Source: JAICKM01 sp035693165 (GTDB lineage: Bacteria > Chloroflexota > Chloroflexia > QHBQ01 > JAICKM01). From it: a DNA stretch of 17,328 nucleotides. The number at the start of each line of letters is the position of its first letter. Within the stretch, counting starts at the first letter, position 1. Location of the stretch: contig DASSGZ010000060.1 in NCBI GenBank assembly GCA_035693165.1, positions 1 to 17,328 of the forward strand. Reading direction: 5' to 3'. The position numbers were made by a program, and so were the translations under genes. The notes below the pieces were generated by a model that worked only from the letters and a program-made list of their open reading frames with translations, did not search any database and was not told the origin of the DNA. This document shows, in pieces, positions 5,572 to 13,418 of the stretch.

Positions 5572-7542
5572 ATGCGATGCCCTTACTGCGGCACGGTTAA
5601 CCAGCAGTACGCGACTTTCTGCCTGGGCTGCGGAGAGACGCTGGACGCCCCGCGCCCTGCGGACGGCGCACCGGCGGAGTCGCACGAAGAGAGCACGGGA
5701 CCGGGCAGCGGGCCGGGCCGGGCGGCAGCGCAAGCGCCCGCCCGCCGGCTGCGCCTGCCGCGCCGCATCGAGGGCTGGATCGGCATCGTCTGCGCCGTGA
5801 TTTTGCTCGTGGCCGGGACGGGCGATGCCTGGGCGCAGCAGAGCCGCATCGACAGCTATCGCACCGGACGGGCCGCCGTCGCCGCCCGCGACTGGGACGC
5901 CGCCGCGCTCGAATTTGCTCGCGCGGGCGACTACCGCGACGCCGCCAAGCAGCAACGCACCGCCGCCAAGCAGGTGGCTGAGCGCGACCACCTCTACGCC
6001 ACCGGCGCCGCCGCGGCGCAGAAGGGCGATTGGGCCACGGCGCGCAACGCGTTCGAGGGCGCCGCGCGCATCCAGCCGGCCTACGCCGACCTCAAGACGC
6101 GCCTGGCCCAGGCCCAGCACGAAGCCGGCAACCGGGCCGCCGCCGGGCTGGTGTACCGGGCGCAGACCGGGCCCGGCGCGGGACTCTATCTCCAGGGGCC
6201 ACTAGACCGGCCCGTTGCCGCCTTGCCGGGCAGCGACGCCTTCAGCCAGGTGCTGGCCTTCTCGCCCGACGGGCGGTACATCGTCTACGATGGGCCGGGC
6301 ACCGGGCGGCAGCGCACCCTCTCGCTGGCCGAGCTCGGGCCCGGCGACGGCACGGTCCGCACGCACCGTCGCCTCCCCGCCGGCCTCTCGCCGAGCGGCT
6401 GGGGCACGTTCTGTCCCGGCGGCTTCTGGTGGTTCAGCGCCACGGCCCCGACGCTCAGCTATTATGACCTGCGCACGGGCCAGGCCGGCGCGGTGCCCGG
6501 CCCCGCGGGCAGCCGCCTGCTGCACGCCGACAGCACCCACGGCGCCCTGTTGTTCGCGGCCCCGGCGACAGTAGACGGCCAGCCCGGCACCGCCATCGTG
6601 CGCACCGCCGCCGATGGGCGCGAGCCGCGCACCATCCTGACCAGCCCCGGTCGCGTCCTCAGCGCCGAGTTGAGCCCCGACGGCAACTGGATGCTCTATC
6701 AGCGCGAAGAACCGGGGTCCATGACGATCTACGGCCACGGCGGCGAGGATGCCGACTCCATCGGCGTCTGGTGGGACCATCAGCGCGCGGGCGCCAGCAC
6801 CACGTTGCTGATGCTGACCTGGCTCAAGCCCACGACCCAGCCCTGGCCGCACGGACCGGGCGGCACGCCCCTGCCCCGCGAGCGGATGCTCGAACACCTC
6901 GTGGTGCCCGACGAGGCGCCGCAGGGCGGGGCGATCAGCGCCCACTTCGTGCCCGACTTGCCCGCGACCGTGGTAGCAAACCACATGGACCACAGCGGAC
7001 GCACCATCACCATCTACGACGCGCCCACCGGCATCCAGACCACCTTCTGGCCGGACGCCGCCCCCCGGCCGAACCTGGCCGGGCCGTACTTCTCGCCGGG
7101 CGGCGGCTACCTGCTGATCGAGGAAGCGCGCAACGGCGGCGTGCGCCTGCTGACCCAGCCGCTGGGCCGCACGGCGCGGGGGGCCGGCCAGAGTGTGCCC
7201 GTGCAGGCGCCCGCAGGCAGCCTGGTCCTGGGTCAGGTCACGCTGCGCGACGATTATCTGCTCTACCTCGTCACTCGCCCGATGCGCGGCGGCGGGCGCG
7301 ATGAATACTCGCTCTACAGCATTCCGCTGGCGGCGAGCGTGCCCAACCGGGAGCCGATCCTGCTGTTCAACGCGACGTACCGCTACACGGGTCTCGGCGA
7401 CCCCAGCATCGCCCTCGCCCCCAGCGGCACCCTGCTGGCCTACGTCACCCCCGACGCGCGCCTGGTCGGCGTGCCCTTCGACGGCCGCGCCGCCACCGTC
7501 CTCGCCGGCAACGTCAACCAGGTCTGGTCCCCGCAACCCTGA
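5572..7542 (+). CDS. Zinc-ribbon / transmembrane / TPR-like / beta-propeller protein (second paralogue)
   Basis: This 656-residue protein has the same plan as its upstream neighbour. The zinc ribbon (C3, C6, C17, C20) has identical spacing, so MRCPYCG...FCLGCGETLD parallels MRCPFCG...FCYACGESLD. A longer Ser/Gly/Pro linker (about 27-60) is followed by the membrane helix (about 67-85). TPR-like hairpins (about 95-125 and 140-180) include the GDYRDAA motif. The propeller has LAFSPDGRYIVY (228-239), AELSPDGNWMLY (365-376) and FSPGGGYLLI (507-516). Both paralogues share a GFWW...YYDLRTG segment in the propeller. Homology is good at the N-terminus and in the helical part and looser in the propeller, so the outer domain has diverged most. 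The start at 5572 matches the paralogue's MRCP start, although the Shine-Dalgarno is poor. With 86 bp between them they are probably co-transcribed. The function is unknown. Confidence 0.88.
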   Translation: MRCPYCGTVNQQYATFCLGCGETLDAPRPADGAPAESHEESTGPGSGPGRAAAQAPARRLRLPRRIEGWIGIVCAVILLVAGTGDAWAQQSRIDSYRTGRAAVAARDWDAAALEFARAGDYRDAAKQQRTAAKQVAERDHLYATGAAAAQKGDWATARNAFEGAARIQPAYADLKTRLAQAQHEAGNRAAAGLVYRAQTGPGAGLYLQGPLDRPVAALPGSDAFSQVLAFSPDGRYIVYDGPGTGRQRTLSLAELGPGDGTVRTHRRLPAGLSPSGWGTFCPGGFWWFSATAPTLSYYDLRTGQAGAVPGPAGSRLLHADSTHGALLFAAPATVDGQPGTAIVRTAADGREPRTILTSPGRVLSAELSPDGNWMLYQREEPGSMTIYGHGGEDADSIGVWWDHQRAGASTTLLMLTWLKPTTQPWPHGPGGTPLPRERMLEHLVVPDEAPQGGAISAHFVPDLPATVVANHMDHSGRTITIYDAPTGIQTTFWPDAAPRPNLAGPYFSPGGGYLLIEEARNGGVRLLTQPLGRTARGAGQSVPVQAPAGSLVLGQVTLRDDYLLYLVTRPMRGGGRDEYSLYSIPLAASVPNREPILLFNATYRYTGLGDPSIALAPSGTLLAYVTPDARLVGVPFDGRAATVLAGNVNQVWSPQP

Positions 7543-7543
7543 C

Positions 7544-7599
7544 GAGTGCTGAGTGCTGAGTCGAGACGAGTGGTCAGTGGTCCGTGGTCCGTGGTCAGT
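7544..7599. repeat. Short tandem heptamer repeats
   Basis: Just after the stop of the second paralogue, GAGTGCT is repeated about 2.5 times (7544-7561). Four adjacent heptamers follow at 7572-7599 in the order GGTCAGT, GGTCCGT, GGTCCGT, GGTCAGT. The unit is too short and unspaced for a CRISPR array. It looks like slippage-prone intergenic simple sequence. Confidence 0.75.
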
Positions 7600-7610
7600 A
7601 GATGGTTCCT

Positions 7611-7735
7611 TGTCACTCTGAGCGCAGCGAAGAGTCTCGTCTTGTGTATCAAAGCGCGATCAGTCCCTACACCTTTGATCCCACGTCTCCTGACGGCTGT
7701 TCGCGGAGCGGTGCGTAGCGCATAGCTGACGGCTG
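7611..7735. repeat. Dispersed-repeat-like intergenic sequence
   Basis: The stretch 7611-7640 (core TCTGAGCGCAGCGAAGAG) resembles a short intergenic motif that I recall recurring in many GC-rich genomes. It contains a small ACTCT/AGAGT stem (7615-7619 with 7631-7635). CTGACGGCTG then occurs twice (7690-7699 and 7726-7735). No gene is visible. The stretch separates convergent genes, and no T-tailed terminator is seen. Assignment to a dispersed family is from memory and needs a genome-wide count. Confidence 0.5.
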
Positions 7736-7742
7736 ACCGCCG

Positions 7743-9416
7743 CTAGGGAGTCGCGAGAGCCGAGAGCGCGCGGCGCGCCCAGAGGCCGCCGGGGTCGAGA
7801 TCCTGGGCGGCTTCGAGGGCCGGGCGGGCGGCGGGGTCGCCGAAGCCCTTGAGGATGAGACCATAGTGGTACTGCGCCGAGGGGAGTTGCGGGTCGGCGG
7901 CGACGGCGCGGGCCAGCGTGGCCGCCGCCGTGGGGTCGTCGCCACAGAGATGCTGCGCCCAGCCCAGCGCGTCGAGGGCCGGCGCGCTGGGGCGGCGGTT
8001 CACCGCGCGCTGCGCGGCGTCGCGGGCCAGTGAGCAATCGTGGTGCACCGGCCCGGCCACGAAATAGAACTGCGCCAGCAAGAGCGACGTGTCGAGCGCC
8101 TGCTCATCGGGCGTGGCCGTGCCGAGGGCTTCGTGGGCGATCTGCTGCTGTTCGGCGGCCTTGTACTCGGCCTCGGCCACGTCGTCGAGCCCCTGCCCCT
8201 GCGCCCAGGCCGCCCGGTCGAGATGGGCCACCACGTTGCCCGGATCGCGGGCCAGCAGCGCGTCGAGCAGAGGCGCCGCCTCCGCCCACCGGTGCTGGGT
8301 GATCAGCAGCCGGGCGAGCAACTGGCGGGCCAGGTCGCGGTCCGGCGCCAGGCGCAGCGCCGCGCGATAACTGGCCTCGGCGCCCGCGGCGTCGCCCTGG
8401 CGCTGCTGGGCCAGCCCCAGGTAGGCATGGGCATCGGCCGGCGCGGGGTCGGCGGCCACGGCCTGGCGCAGCAGCGCCGCCGCCTGCGGCCACGCTTCCA
8501 GGCTCAGCAAGGCGTGACCCCAGTAGAGGGCCTGCGCCGCGGGCGGCGCGTTCGCCACCTGCGCGGCGCCTTGCAGGTCGGCCTCCAGCCGGGGGATAGT
8601 GTCGCTGATCACCGCCGGAGGCAAGCCTTCGGTCAGGTGCAGGTCGTCCAGGTGCAGGTCAGGGGTCACGGCCAGGGCGGGGTTTGTGGGCAGCGCAGCG
8701 CGCGCCATGGCCAGGGCCTGGCGGGCGGCGGCGGGATCCGTGGGCGCGGCCAGCGTCGCCAGGCGCACCCAGGCGCTGAGGATATACGGGTCGTGCGGCG
8801 GGGCGGGCAATCCCGCCAGCGTTCGGTATACTGCCGCGGCATCCGGCGCCCCGCCGGCCCAGCGGATCTCGCCCAGCCGCCATAGCGTGGCCCGGCGGAT
8901 GGCATCCGTCGCCGTGCCCCCGCCAGACAATGGGGCCGGGGCCAGGATGGCCTGCGCGGCGGCGGAATCGCCCTGGGCGACGGCGATACGGGCGCGCTGG
9001 AGATCGATGAGCGCGGCGAGGGCGGGCGTGGTGTGCGCAGCGGGCAGCACGGCTGCGGCCCGCGCGAAATCGCGCCGCGCCAGGTAGGCATAGCTGAGCG
9101 AGAGATGGGCCTGCGCGCTGTCGTAGCCGGGGCCGCCGCCCGGCGGGGCCAGGTTGATCGCATCTTCGAGCGCGGTGACGGCGGCGCCGTAATGGCCCAC
9201 CTGCAACAACTGCGCGCCCGCCCGCCACGCCTGCCCGCTGCGCGTGGCTTGCACCGACCAGGCTACCGCGCCGATGAGGCCCGCCAGCAACAGGAAGCGA
9301 GTGGCCCAGGCCAGGTTGGCCGGCCAGGGGCGGGAGGACGAATTGTGCGTCTGATCTGCCATAAGCGTGTGCGGCTCGCCCGCCGGGCGCAGGCTCGTGC
9401 CGGCCCGGCGCGTCAC
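7743..9416 (-). CDS. Membrane-anchored tetratricopeptide-repeat (TPR) protein
   Basis: This 557-residue protein has a short polar N-terminus, one transmembrane helix (about 36-56) and then a long all-helical Ala/Leu-rich body. Canonical TPR patterns are clearest at about 300-420, for example YWGHALLSLEAWPQAAALLR and AYLGLAQQRQGDAAGAEASY, each followed by an A..LAPD or A..DPA turn. Degenerate repeats occupy 62-290 and 450-557. TPRs bind proteins, so a scaffolding role at the outer face of the membrane is likely. The start used is a GTG whose GTGA overlaps the stop of the glycosyltransferase gene, suggesting translational coupling. The ATG at 9362 (residue 19) is an alternative that keeps the membrane helix; neither has a strong Shine-Dalgarno. 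It may support polysaccharide or glycoconjugate work, given the two glycosyltransferases upstream, but this rests on context only. Confidence 0.87.
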   Translation of the reverse strand: MTRRAGTSLRPAGEPHTLMADQTHNSSSRPWPANLAWATRFLLLAGLIGAVAWSVQATRSGQAWRAGAQLLQVGHYGAAVTALEDAINLAPPGGGPGYDSAQAHLSLSYAYLARRDFARAAAVLPAAHTTPALAALIDLQRARIAVAQGDSAAAQAILAPAPLSGGGTATDAIRRATLWRLGEIRWAGGAPDAAAVYRTLAGLPAPPHDPYILSAWVRLATLAAPTDPAAARQALAMARAALPTNPALAVTPDLHLDDLHLTEGLPPAVISDTIPRLEADLQGAAQVANAPPAAQALYWGHALLSLEAWPQAAALLRQAVAADPAPADAHAYLGLAQQRQGDAAGAEASYRAALRLAPDRDLARQLLARLLITQHRWAEAAPLLDALLARDPGNVVAHLDRAAWAQGQGLDDVAEAEYKAAEQQQIAHEALGTATPDEQALDTSLLLAQFYFVAGPVHHDCSLARDAAQRAVNRRPSAPALDALGWAQHLCGDDPTAAATLARAVAADPQLPSAQYHYGLILKGFGDPAARPALEAAQDLDPGGLWARRALSALATP

Positions 9417-10630
9417 GGACAGTCGCCGCAGCCCAGCACCATTTCGTAGGCCGCTGCGTAAAGCGCCGCCGCGCGGGCCGGGGTGTAGCAGGCCAGGACG
9501 CGGGCACGCCCCGCCCGACCCAGTGCGCCCCGCTCGTCCGGATCGGCGGTCAACCGGGCCAGGATAGCGCGCAGGGCCGCCGCGTCGCCTTCGGGGAAGA
9601 CGCAGCCTGCGCCGTCCACCACGCGCGGCAACTCGCCGGAGTCTGACGTGACCACCGCGTTCTCGCAGGCCATCGCCTCGACGGCGGCGCGGCCAAACTG
9701 CTCACGCCAGTTAGCGCGCGTCTCCGACGGTACCACCCAGATATCGCCCGCGCTCAGCGCCGCCACCAGCCGCGCATGGGTCAGCGATCCCAGGAAATGC
9801 ACTCGCGCCGTGGCCCCGCCGGCGGCGACCCGTGCCTCCAACGCGGCGCGCTGCGGCCCGCCGCCTGCCAGCAGCAGGTGCGGCCCCGACGCATCGGCGG
9901 GCAAGCCCAGGAAGGCGTCGAGCAGGGTCGTGATCCCCTTCTCCTCGACCAGTTTCCCGGCATAGCCGATCACAACCGCGGCGGGCGGGATCGCCAGTTC
10001 GGCGCGCAGGGCGGCGCGCGCCGCCGGATCGCGCCGGAACACCGCCGGGTCGGTCGGCAGGGGGATCACGCGCAAGGGGCCGCGGTAGCCCTTGCGGCGT
10101 AGGGTCGCGGCAACCAGATCGCCGCAGGCCAGGATGGCATCGGCGTGGCGAAAACAGTAGCGCTCGAACCAGCGGAACGGCGGCGGGTAACGCTTGACGA
10201 TGTTCTGCGCGGCGTAGAGCAACACCGGTACGCGCCGCCCCCAGACCCGCTCCAGCAGCGGGCGCAGCAGCAGGATCAGGAACGGCAGGAAGCTGTGCGC
10301 TTCTTCGTACACATGGAGCACGTCGGGCCGGATACGCAGCAGGCGGATGAGCAGGCCGGGGAAGAAATAGAGGTAGTAGTGGTGCGGAAACAGCACCGGC
10401 GCGGGATGAATCGTGTAGCACTCGGCGCGGCGCCGCTCCAGGGCCACCATCTGCCCGGCGCGCTCGGGCCACGCCTCCGGCACCAGCAGGTGCATGTCCC
10501 AGCGGCCCTGCGCGGCCAGGGCGGCAAGCGGCTTCTGGTACTCGGCCATCACCGCCGCGTGCCAGATCCAGAGAACGCGCGTGCCGCCTGCCTCCGCCGC
10601 CGGGTTATGCTGCTTTGCGTGTCGTATCAA
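9413..10630 (-). CDS. GT4-family glycosyltransferase
   Basis: This 405-residue protein has the two Rossmann halves of a GT-B retaining glycosyltransferase. The N-terminal half begins VLWIWHAA (19-26). The C-terminal half has GYAGKLVEEKGITTLLDAF (222-240), LLLAGGGP (252-259), VHFLG (277-281) and the EX7E signature E310-Q-F-G-R-A-A-V-E318. This family transfers a sugar from a nucleotide-sugar to an acceptor, usually at the cytoplasmic face of the membrane during lipid, exopolysaccharide or cell-wall glycan assembly. Donor and acceptor are not predictable here. The start is a TTG at 10630, the first possible start after an in-frame stop; the first ATG (residue 28) would remove the opening strand, so TTG is preferred with moderate certainty. 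The gene overlaps the downstream TPR gene by 4 bp. Confidence 0.92.
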   Translation of the reverse strand: MIRHAKQHNPAAEAGGTRVLWIWHAAVMAEYQKPLAALAAQGRWDMHLLVPEAWPERAGQMVALERRRAECYTIHPAPVLFPHHYYLYFFPGLLIRLLRIRPDVLHVYEEAHSFLPFLILLLRPLLERVWGRRVPVLLYAAQNIVKRYPPPFRWFERYCFRHADAILACGDLVAATLRRKGYRGPLRVIPLPTDPAVFRRDPAARAALRAELAIPPAAVVIGYAGKLVEEKGITTLLDAFLGLPADASGPHLLLAGGGPQRAALEARVAAGGATARVHFLGSLTHARLVAALSAGDIWVVPSETRANWREQFGRAAVEAMACENAVVTSDSGELPRVVDGAGCVFPEGDAAALRAILARLTADPDERGALGRAGRARVLACYTPARAAALYAAAYEMVLGCGDCP

Positions 10631-10698
10631 GTGACGGATCGATCCTATGCCTATCGGCCGCTACGCGCCCGCGGGTTGTGCCGGGATGCCAATACTCT

Positions 10699-10707
10699 AC
10701 TATACCA
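10699..10707 (-). promoter_or_regulatory. Candidate extended -10 promoter for the glycosyltransferase-TPR pair
   Basis: The minus strand reads TGGTATAGT, a TGn-extended -10, in the 80-bp gap between the two glycosyltransferase genes. A TCGACA at 10725-10730 lies 20 bp upstream of it, too far for a normal -35. It could give the downstream pair expression independent of the upstream glycosyltransferase. Confidence 0.45.
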
Positions 10708-10710
10708 CAC

Positions 10711-11889
10711 TTATCCGCGGGCGCTGTCGAGATAGGCGCGCACCGTGCGGGCGGCGGTGACGGCGGGATCGAACCGGGCGGCGCGGGCGCGCCCGCGGGC
10801 GATCAACTCGGCGCGCAGACCGGCGTCATGCCAGAGGCGGGCGAGCGCGGCGGCCCAGGAATCGGCCTCGCAGGGGGGCACCAGCAGGCCCGCGTCGCCC
10901 ACGATTTCGGGCAGCGAACTGGAATCGGCGCAGATGACCGGCGCACCCGCCGCCATCGCCTCCAGCGGGTCATAGCCGAACCCCTCATAGCGCGAGGGGA
11001 AGGCAAAGAGATGCGCCCCGGCCAGCAGCAGGCGCTTGTCGCCTTCGCTCACCCGGCCCAGGAAGCGCAACGGCCCATCCGCGCCCGTCTCCAGGCCCAG
11101 GCGGGCGGCCAGCGCGGGCAGGTCGGGATAGAGGCCGCCCGGCTCCGGCAGCCGCCCGGCCACCGCCAGCACCGGGGCCGGTTCCCCGGCCTGCCGCAAC
11201 GCCGGTAGCGCCGCGGCCCAGGCCCGCAGCAGCAAGGGCACATCCTTGCGGGCGTCGAAGCCGCCAATATAAAAGGCGTAGCGCGGCGGCAGGCCGAAGC
11301 GCGCCCGCACCTCGGTCACGGCCTCCGGCGGCACCGGCGCGCGGAACTCGGGCTCGATGCCCAGCAGCACCGTGCGCACCCGCGCGGGCGGCAAGTGAAA
11401 GAAGCGCAGCACATCGCGCCGGGATGCTTCGGAGTCGGCCAGCACCAGGCGGGCGCGGCGGCATCCGGCCTGGGCCAGGCGCAGGTAGAGCCGCAAGGCC
11501 CGCGAGGCGCGGTAGGCGGGCAGCACCCAGGGGATCAGGTCGTGCGCGGTGACGACGACCGGGCAGGGCGCCACCAGCGGCGCGGCCAGGTAGGGACTGT
11601 GCAACACATCGGCCCGCACGCGCCGCGCGGCCGCGGGCAAGCCGATCTGCTCCCACCAGACCTGGGTCAGGTTGGCGTTGCGCCCGGCAAACGGCCCCGC
11701 CGGGGCGATCAGCACTCCGCGTTGCGCGTCGGTGGGCGGGCGCTCCTGCGGCGCGCCGGGGCAGAGCAGCACGAACTCGTGCCCGGCACTCTTGGGCACG
11801 GCGGGCAAATATGCCCAGAGCCGGCGCAGGTACTGGCCGCTCCCGGTATAGGGGTTATCCCAGAAAAACCCGTTGACGGCGATGCGCAT
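10711..11889 (-). CDS. GT4-family glycosyltransferase
   Basis: This 392-residue GT-B glycosyltransferase is of the mannosyl/rhamnosyl-transferase-like GT4 group. It has the N-terminal acceptor-side loop YTGSGQYLRRL (14-24), VLHSPYLAAP (95-104), TAHDLIPW (114-121), the domain-two opening YIGGFDARKDVPLLLRAW (207-224), FLGRVSEGDKRLLLAGA (276-292), and the EX7E pair E302-GFGYDPL-E310 in a typical SRYEGFG...LEAMAAG context. It transfers a sugar from an activated donor, probably during surface glycan synthesis. It is clearly a different subfamily from the neighbour at 9413-10630, so not a recent duplication. The ATG at 11889 is placed correctly before the first strand (MRIAVNG), with only a weak Shine-Dalgarno. 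It lies downstream of the isocitrate dehydrogenase gene on the same strand, separated by a strong hairpin. Confidence 0.93.
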   Translation of the reverse strand: MRIAVNGFFWDNPYTGSGQYLRRLWAYLPAVPKSAGHEFVLLCPGAPQERPPTDAQRGVLIAPAGPFAGRNANLTQVWWEQIGLPAAARRVRADVLHSPYLAAPLVAPCPVVVTAHDLIPWVLPAYRASRALRLYLRLAQAGCRRARLVLADSEASRRDVLRFFHLPPARVRTVLLGIEPEFRAPVPPEAVTEVRARFGLPPRYAFYIGGFDARKDVPLLLRAWAAALPALRQAGEPAPVLAVAGRLPEPGGLYPDLPALAARLGLETGADGPLRFLGRVSEGDKRLLLAGAHLFAFPSRYEGFGYDPLEAMAAGAPVICADSSSLPEIVGDAGLLVPPCEADSWAAALARLWHDAGLRAELIARGRARAARFDPAVTAARTVRAYLDSARG

Positions 11890-11908
11890 GAGGGTCGCTT
11901 ACAGGCGC

Positions 11909-11953
11909 GGCGGCGCGGCCCCCGGCATCCGGACGCCGGGCAACCGCGCCGCC
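11909..11953 (-). terminator. Nested hairpin between isocitrate dehydrogenase and glycosyltransferase genes
   Basis: A perfect 10-bp outer stem (GGCGGCGCGG at 11909-11918 with CCGCGCCGCC at 11944-11953) encloses a 6-bp inner stem (CCCGGC at 11921-11926, GCCGGG at 11935-11940) with an 8-nt loop. It starts 19 bases after the dehydrogenase stop. No T-run follows on either strand, so it may be a weak terminator, an mRNA-stabilising 3' end or a processing site. Confidence 0.55.
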
Positions 11954-11971
11954 GGCGCGAGGTGGCGGTGG

Positions 11972-13054
11972 TTACGCGGCCTGCAGGCGGCGCACGATCT
12001 CGTCGGCGACCGCCGAGGTGCTGAGCGCCGTCGGGTCGTCGCGGTTGGGCTTGAGGTCGTAGGTCACATACTTGCCTTCGGCGATAAGGCCGTCCAGCAC
12101 CTGCTCCAGGCGGTCGGCGGCGGCGTGCTCGCCCAGGTAGCGCAGCATCATCACGCCGCTGAACATCATCGCCATCGGATTGACCTTGTTCTGCCCGGCG
12201 TATTTGGGCGCGCTGCCATGGATGGGCTCGAACAGGGCCACGCCCTCGCCGATGTTGGCCCCCGGCGCCACGCCCAGCCCGCCGACCAGCCCGGCGCAGA
12301 GGTCGGAGATGATGTCGCCGTAGAGGTTGGGCAGCACCAGCACGTCATATAGCTCGGGCTTCTGCACCAACTGCATGCACATGTTGTCGACGATCACGTT
12401 CTCGAAGGCGATGTCGGGGTACTCTTTCGCCACGTCTTCCGCCGTGCGCAGGTACAGCCCGTCGGTGGCCTTCATGATGTTGGCTTTGTGCACCGCGCTG
12501 ACCTTGTGCCGCCCGTTGGCCTTGGCATAGTCGAAGGCAAACTTGACGATGCGCCGGCTGCCGCTGATGCTGATCGGCTTGATGCTGATGGCCGAGTCGG
12601 GGCGGATCTTGGCGCCGTTATGCTCGGCGATCCAGGCGATCAAGTCGGCGGTCTCGGTCGCGCCCTCGTTGAACTCGATCCCGGCATACAGGTCCTCGGT
12701 GTTTTCGCGCACGACGATCAGGTCGATGTTCTCATAGCGCGAGCGCACGCCGGGCCGGGTCTTGCACGGGCGCACGTTGGCGTAGAGGTCGAGCGCCTTG
12801 CGCAGCCCCACGTTGACGCTGCGGAAGCCCTTGCCCACCGGCGTAGTGATCGGCCCCTTGAGCGCCACCTTGTTGCGCCGCACGGACTCGATCACCGAGT
12901 CGGGTAGGGCGCTGCCGGTCTTTTCGGCCACCGCCGTCCCGGCTTCCTGCACGTCCCATTCGAGCGGCACGCCGGTAGCGTCGAGCACACGCCGGGTCGC
13001 CTGGCTAATCTCTGGACCAATGCCGTCCCCCGGAATCAGCGTTACGGTATACAT
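11972..13054 (-). CDS. icd: Isocitrate dehydrogenase (isocitrate/isopropylmalate dehydrogenase family)
   Basis: This 360-residue protein catalyses oxidative decarboxylation of isocitrate to 2-oxoglutarate in the TCA cycle. The nucleotide-fold start is MYTVTLIPGDGIGPEI. The substrate set is S79 with N81 and R85 (RSVNVGLR), R95, R116 (VRENTEDLYAGIE), Y123, K190, and the metal aspartates D247/D251 within NLYGDIISDL (243-252), the family signature. VRENTED and the LYAGIE that follows favour isocitrate over isopropylmalate. The cofactor loop reads HGSAPKYAGQNKVNP (279-293). K284, Y285 and V291 correspond to the E. coli NADP determinants K344, Y345 and V351, and Y332 to Y391, but the R395 equivalent is P336. 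Homologues of this length are often NAD-dependent, so cofactor use is uncertain and NADP is plausible. The start at 13054 has AAGGA upstream and begins at the fold; an in-frame ATG 21 codons earlier adds a non-homologous leader. Confidence 0.93.
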   Translation of the reverse strand: MYTVTLIPGDGIGPEISQATRRVLDATGVPLEWDVQEAGTAVAEKTGSALPDSVIESVRRNKVALKGPITTPVGKGFRSVNVGLRKALDLYANVRPCKTRPGVRSRYENIDLIVVRENTEDLYAGIEFNEGATETADLIAWIAEHNGAKIRPDSAISIKPISISGSRRIVKFAFDYAKANGRHKVSAVHKANIMKATDGLYLRTAEDVAKEYPDIAFENVIVDNMCMQLVQKPELYDVLVLPNLYGDIISDLCAGLVGGLGVAPGANIGEGVALFEPIHGSAPKYAGQNKVNPMAMMFSGVMMLRYLGEHAAADRLEQVLDGLIAEGKYVTYDLKPNRDDPTALSTSAVADEIVRRLQAA

Positions 13055-13120
13055 GACGTCCTTGTCCTTTCGCACAGCTAGGCGGACCCAGGCCCGCCCC
13101 TCACACTCTGGAAGCACCCC

Positions 13121-13126
13121 ATTATA
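13121..13126 (-). promoter_or_regulatory. Candidate -10 element for isocitrate dehydrogenase
   Basis: A perfect minus-strand TATAAT lies about 67 bases upstream of the ATG at 13054. No good -35 is found 16-18 bp further upstream, so an activator may be needed or the match may be chance. Confidence 0.4.
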
Positions 13127-13230
13127 GCCGATCCGCCACGGCGCGCGCTACCGGTCCGGCGAGGCCGGGTGCTAGTCATGCTTTTCCGCGCAAGGCGACA
13201 TCAGGGCGCCCGACCAACCTAACCCCCCTG

Positions 13231-13306
13231 CCCCCCGTCCCGCGGCGGGAAGGGGGGAATCGTTCCCGCCAGGAAAAGTAACTCCCCTCTCCGCGGCGGA
13301 GAGGGG
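13231..13306. repeat. Paired GC-rich hairpins in the gene-free stretch 13055-13471
   Basis: The first hairpin pairs CCCCCC (13231-13236) with GGGGGG (13252-13257) around an inner CCCG/CGGG stem. The second is a perfect 10-bp stem, CCCCTCTCCG (13284-13293) with CGGAGAGGGG (13297-13306), and a CGG loop. A further G-rich tail (GGGGGAGAGG) follows. Similar C-rich/G-rich palindromes are common dispersed intergenic elements in GC-rich bacteria. No protein is likely here. The remainder of the gap holds the two divergent promoters and a small 8-bp inverted repeat (13366-13373 with 13407-13414). Confidence 0.6.
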
Positions 13307-13418
13307 TCGGGGGAGAGGTTGCCCCGCCCGCCCGGTGAGGCCGGCAGGTCGCCTTCGTAGCCGTAGCGTGCGGCTGGTGGGGTATACTCCCGCCGCGGCG
13401 GCGCCACCGCACGCACGC

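Noticed and set aside
6202..7536. 444-codon antisense frame inside the second propeller gene
   Set aside because: Same antisense artefact; low-complexity composition, no ribosome site and no recognisable fold.
7572..7599. CRISPR-like repeat run
   Set aside because: The units are 7 bp and directly adjacent, with no spacers and no cas genes.
13055..13117. Extra 21 residues on isocitrate dehydrogenase
   Set aside because: The family fold starts at MYTVTLIPGDG, and the ATG at 13054 has its own AAGGA site.
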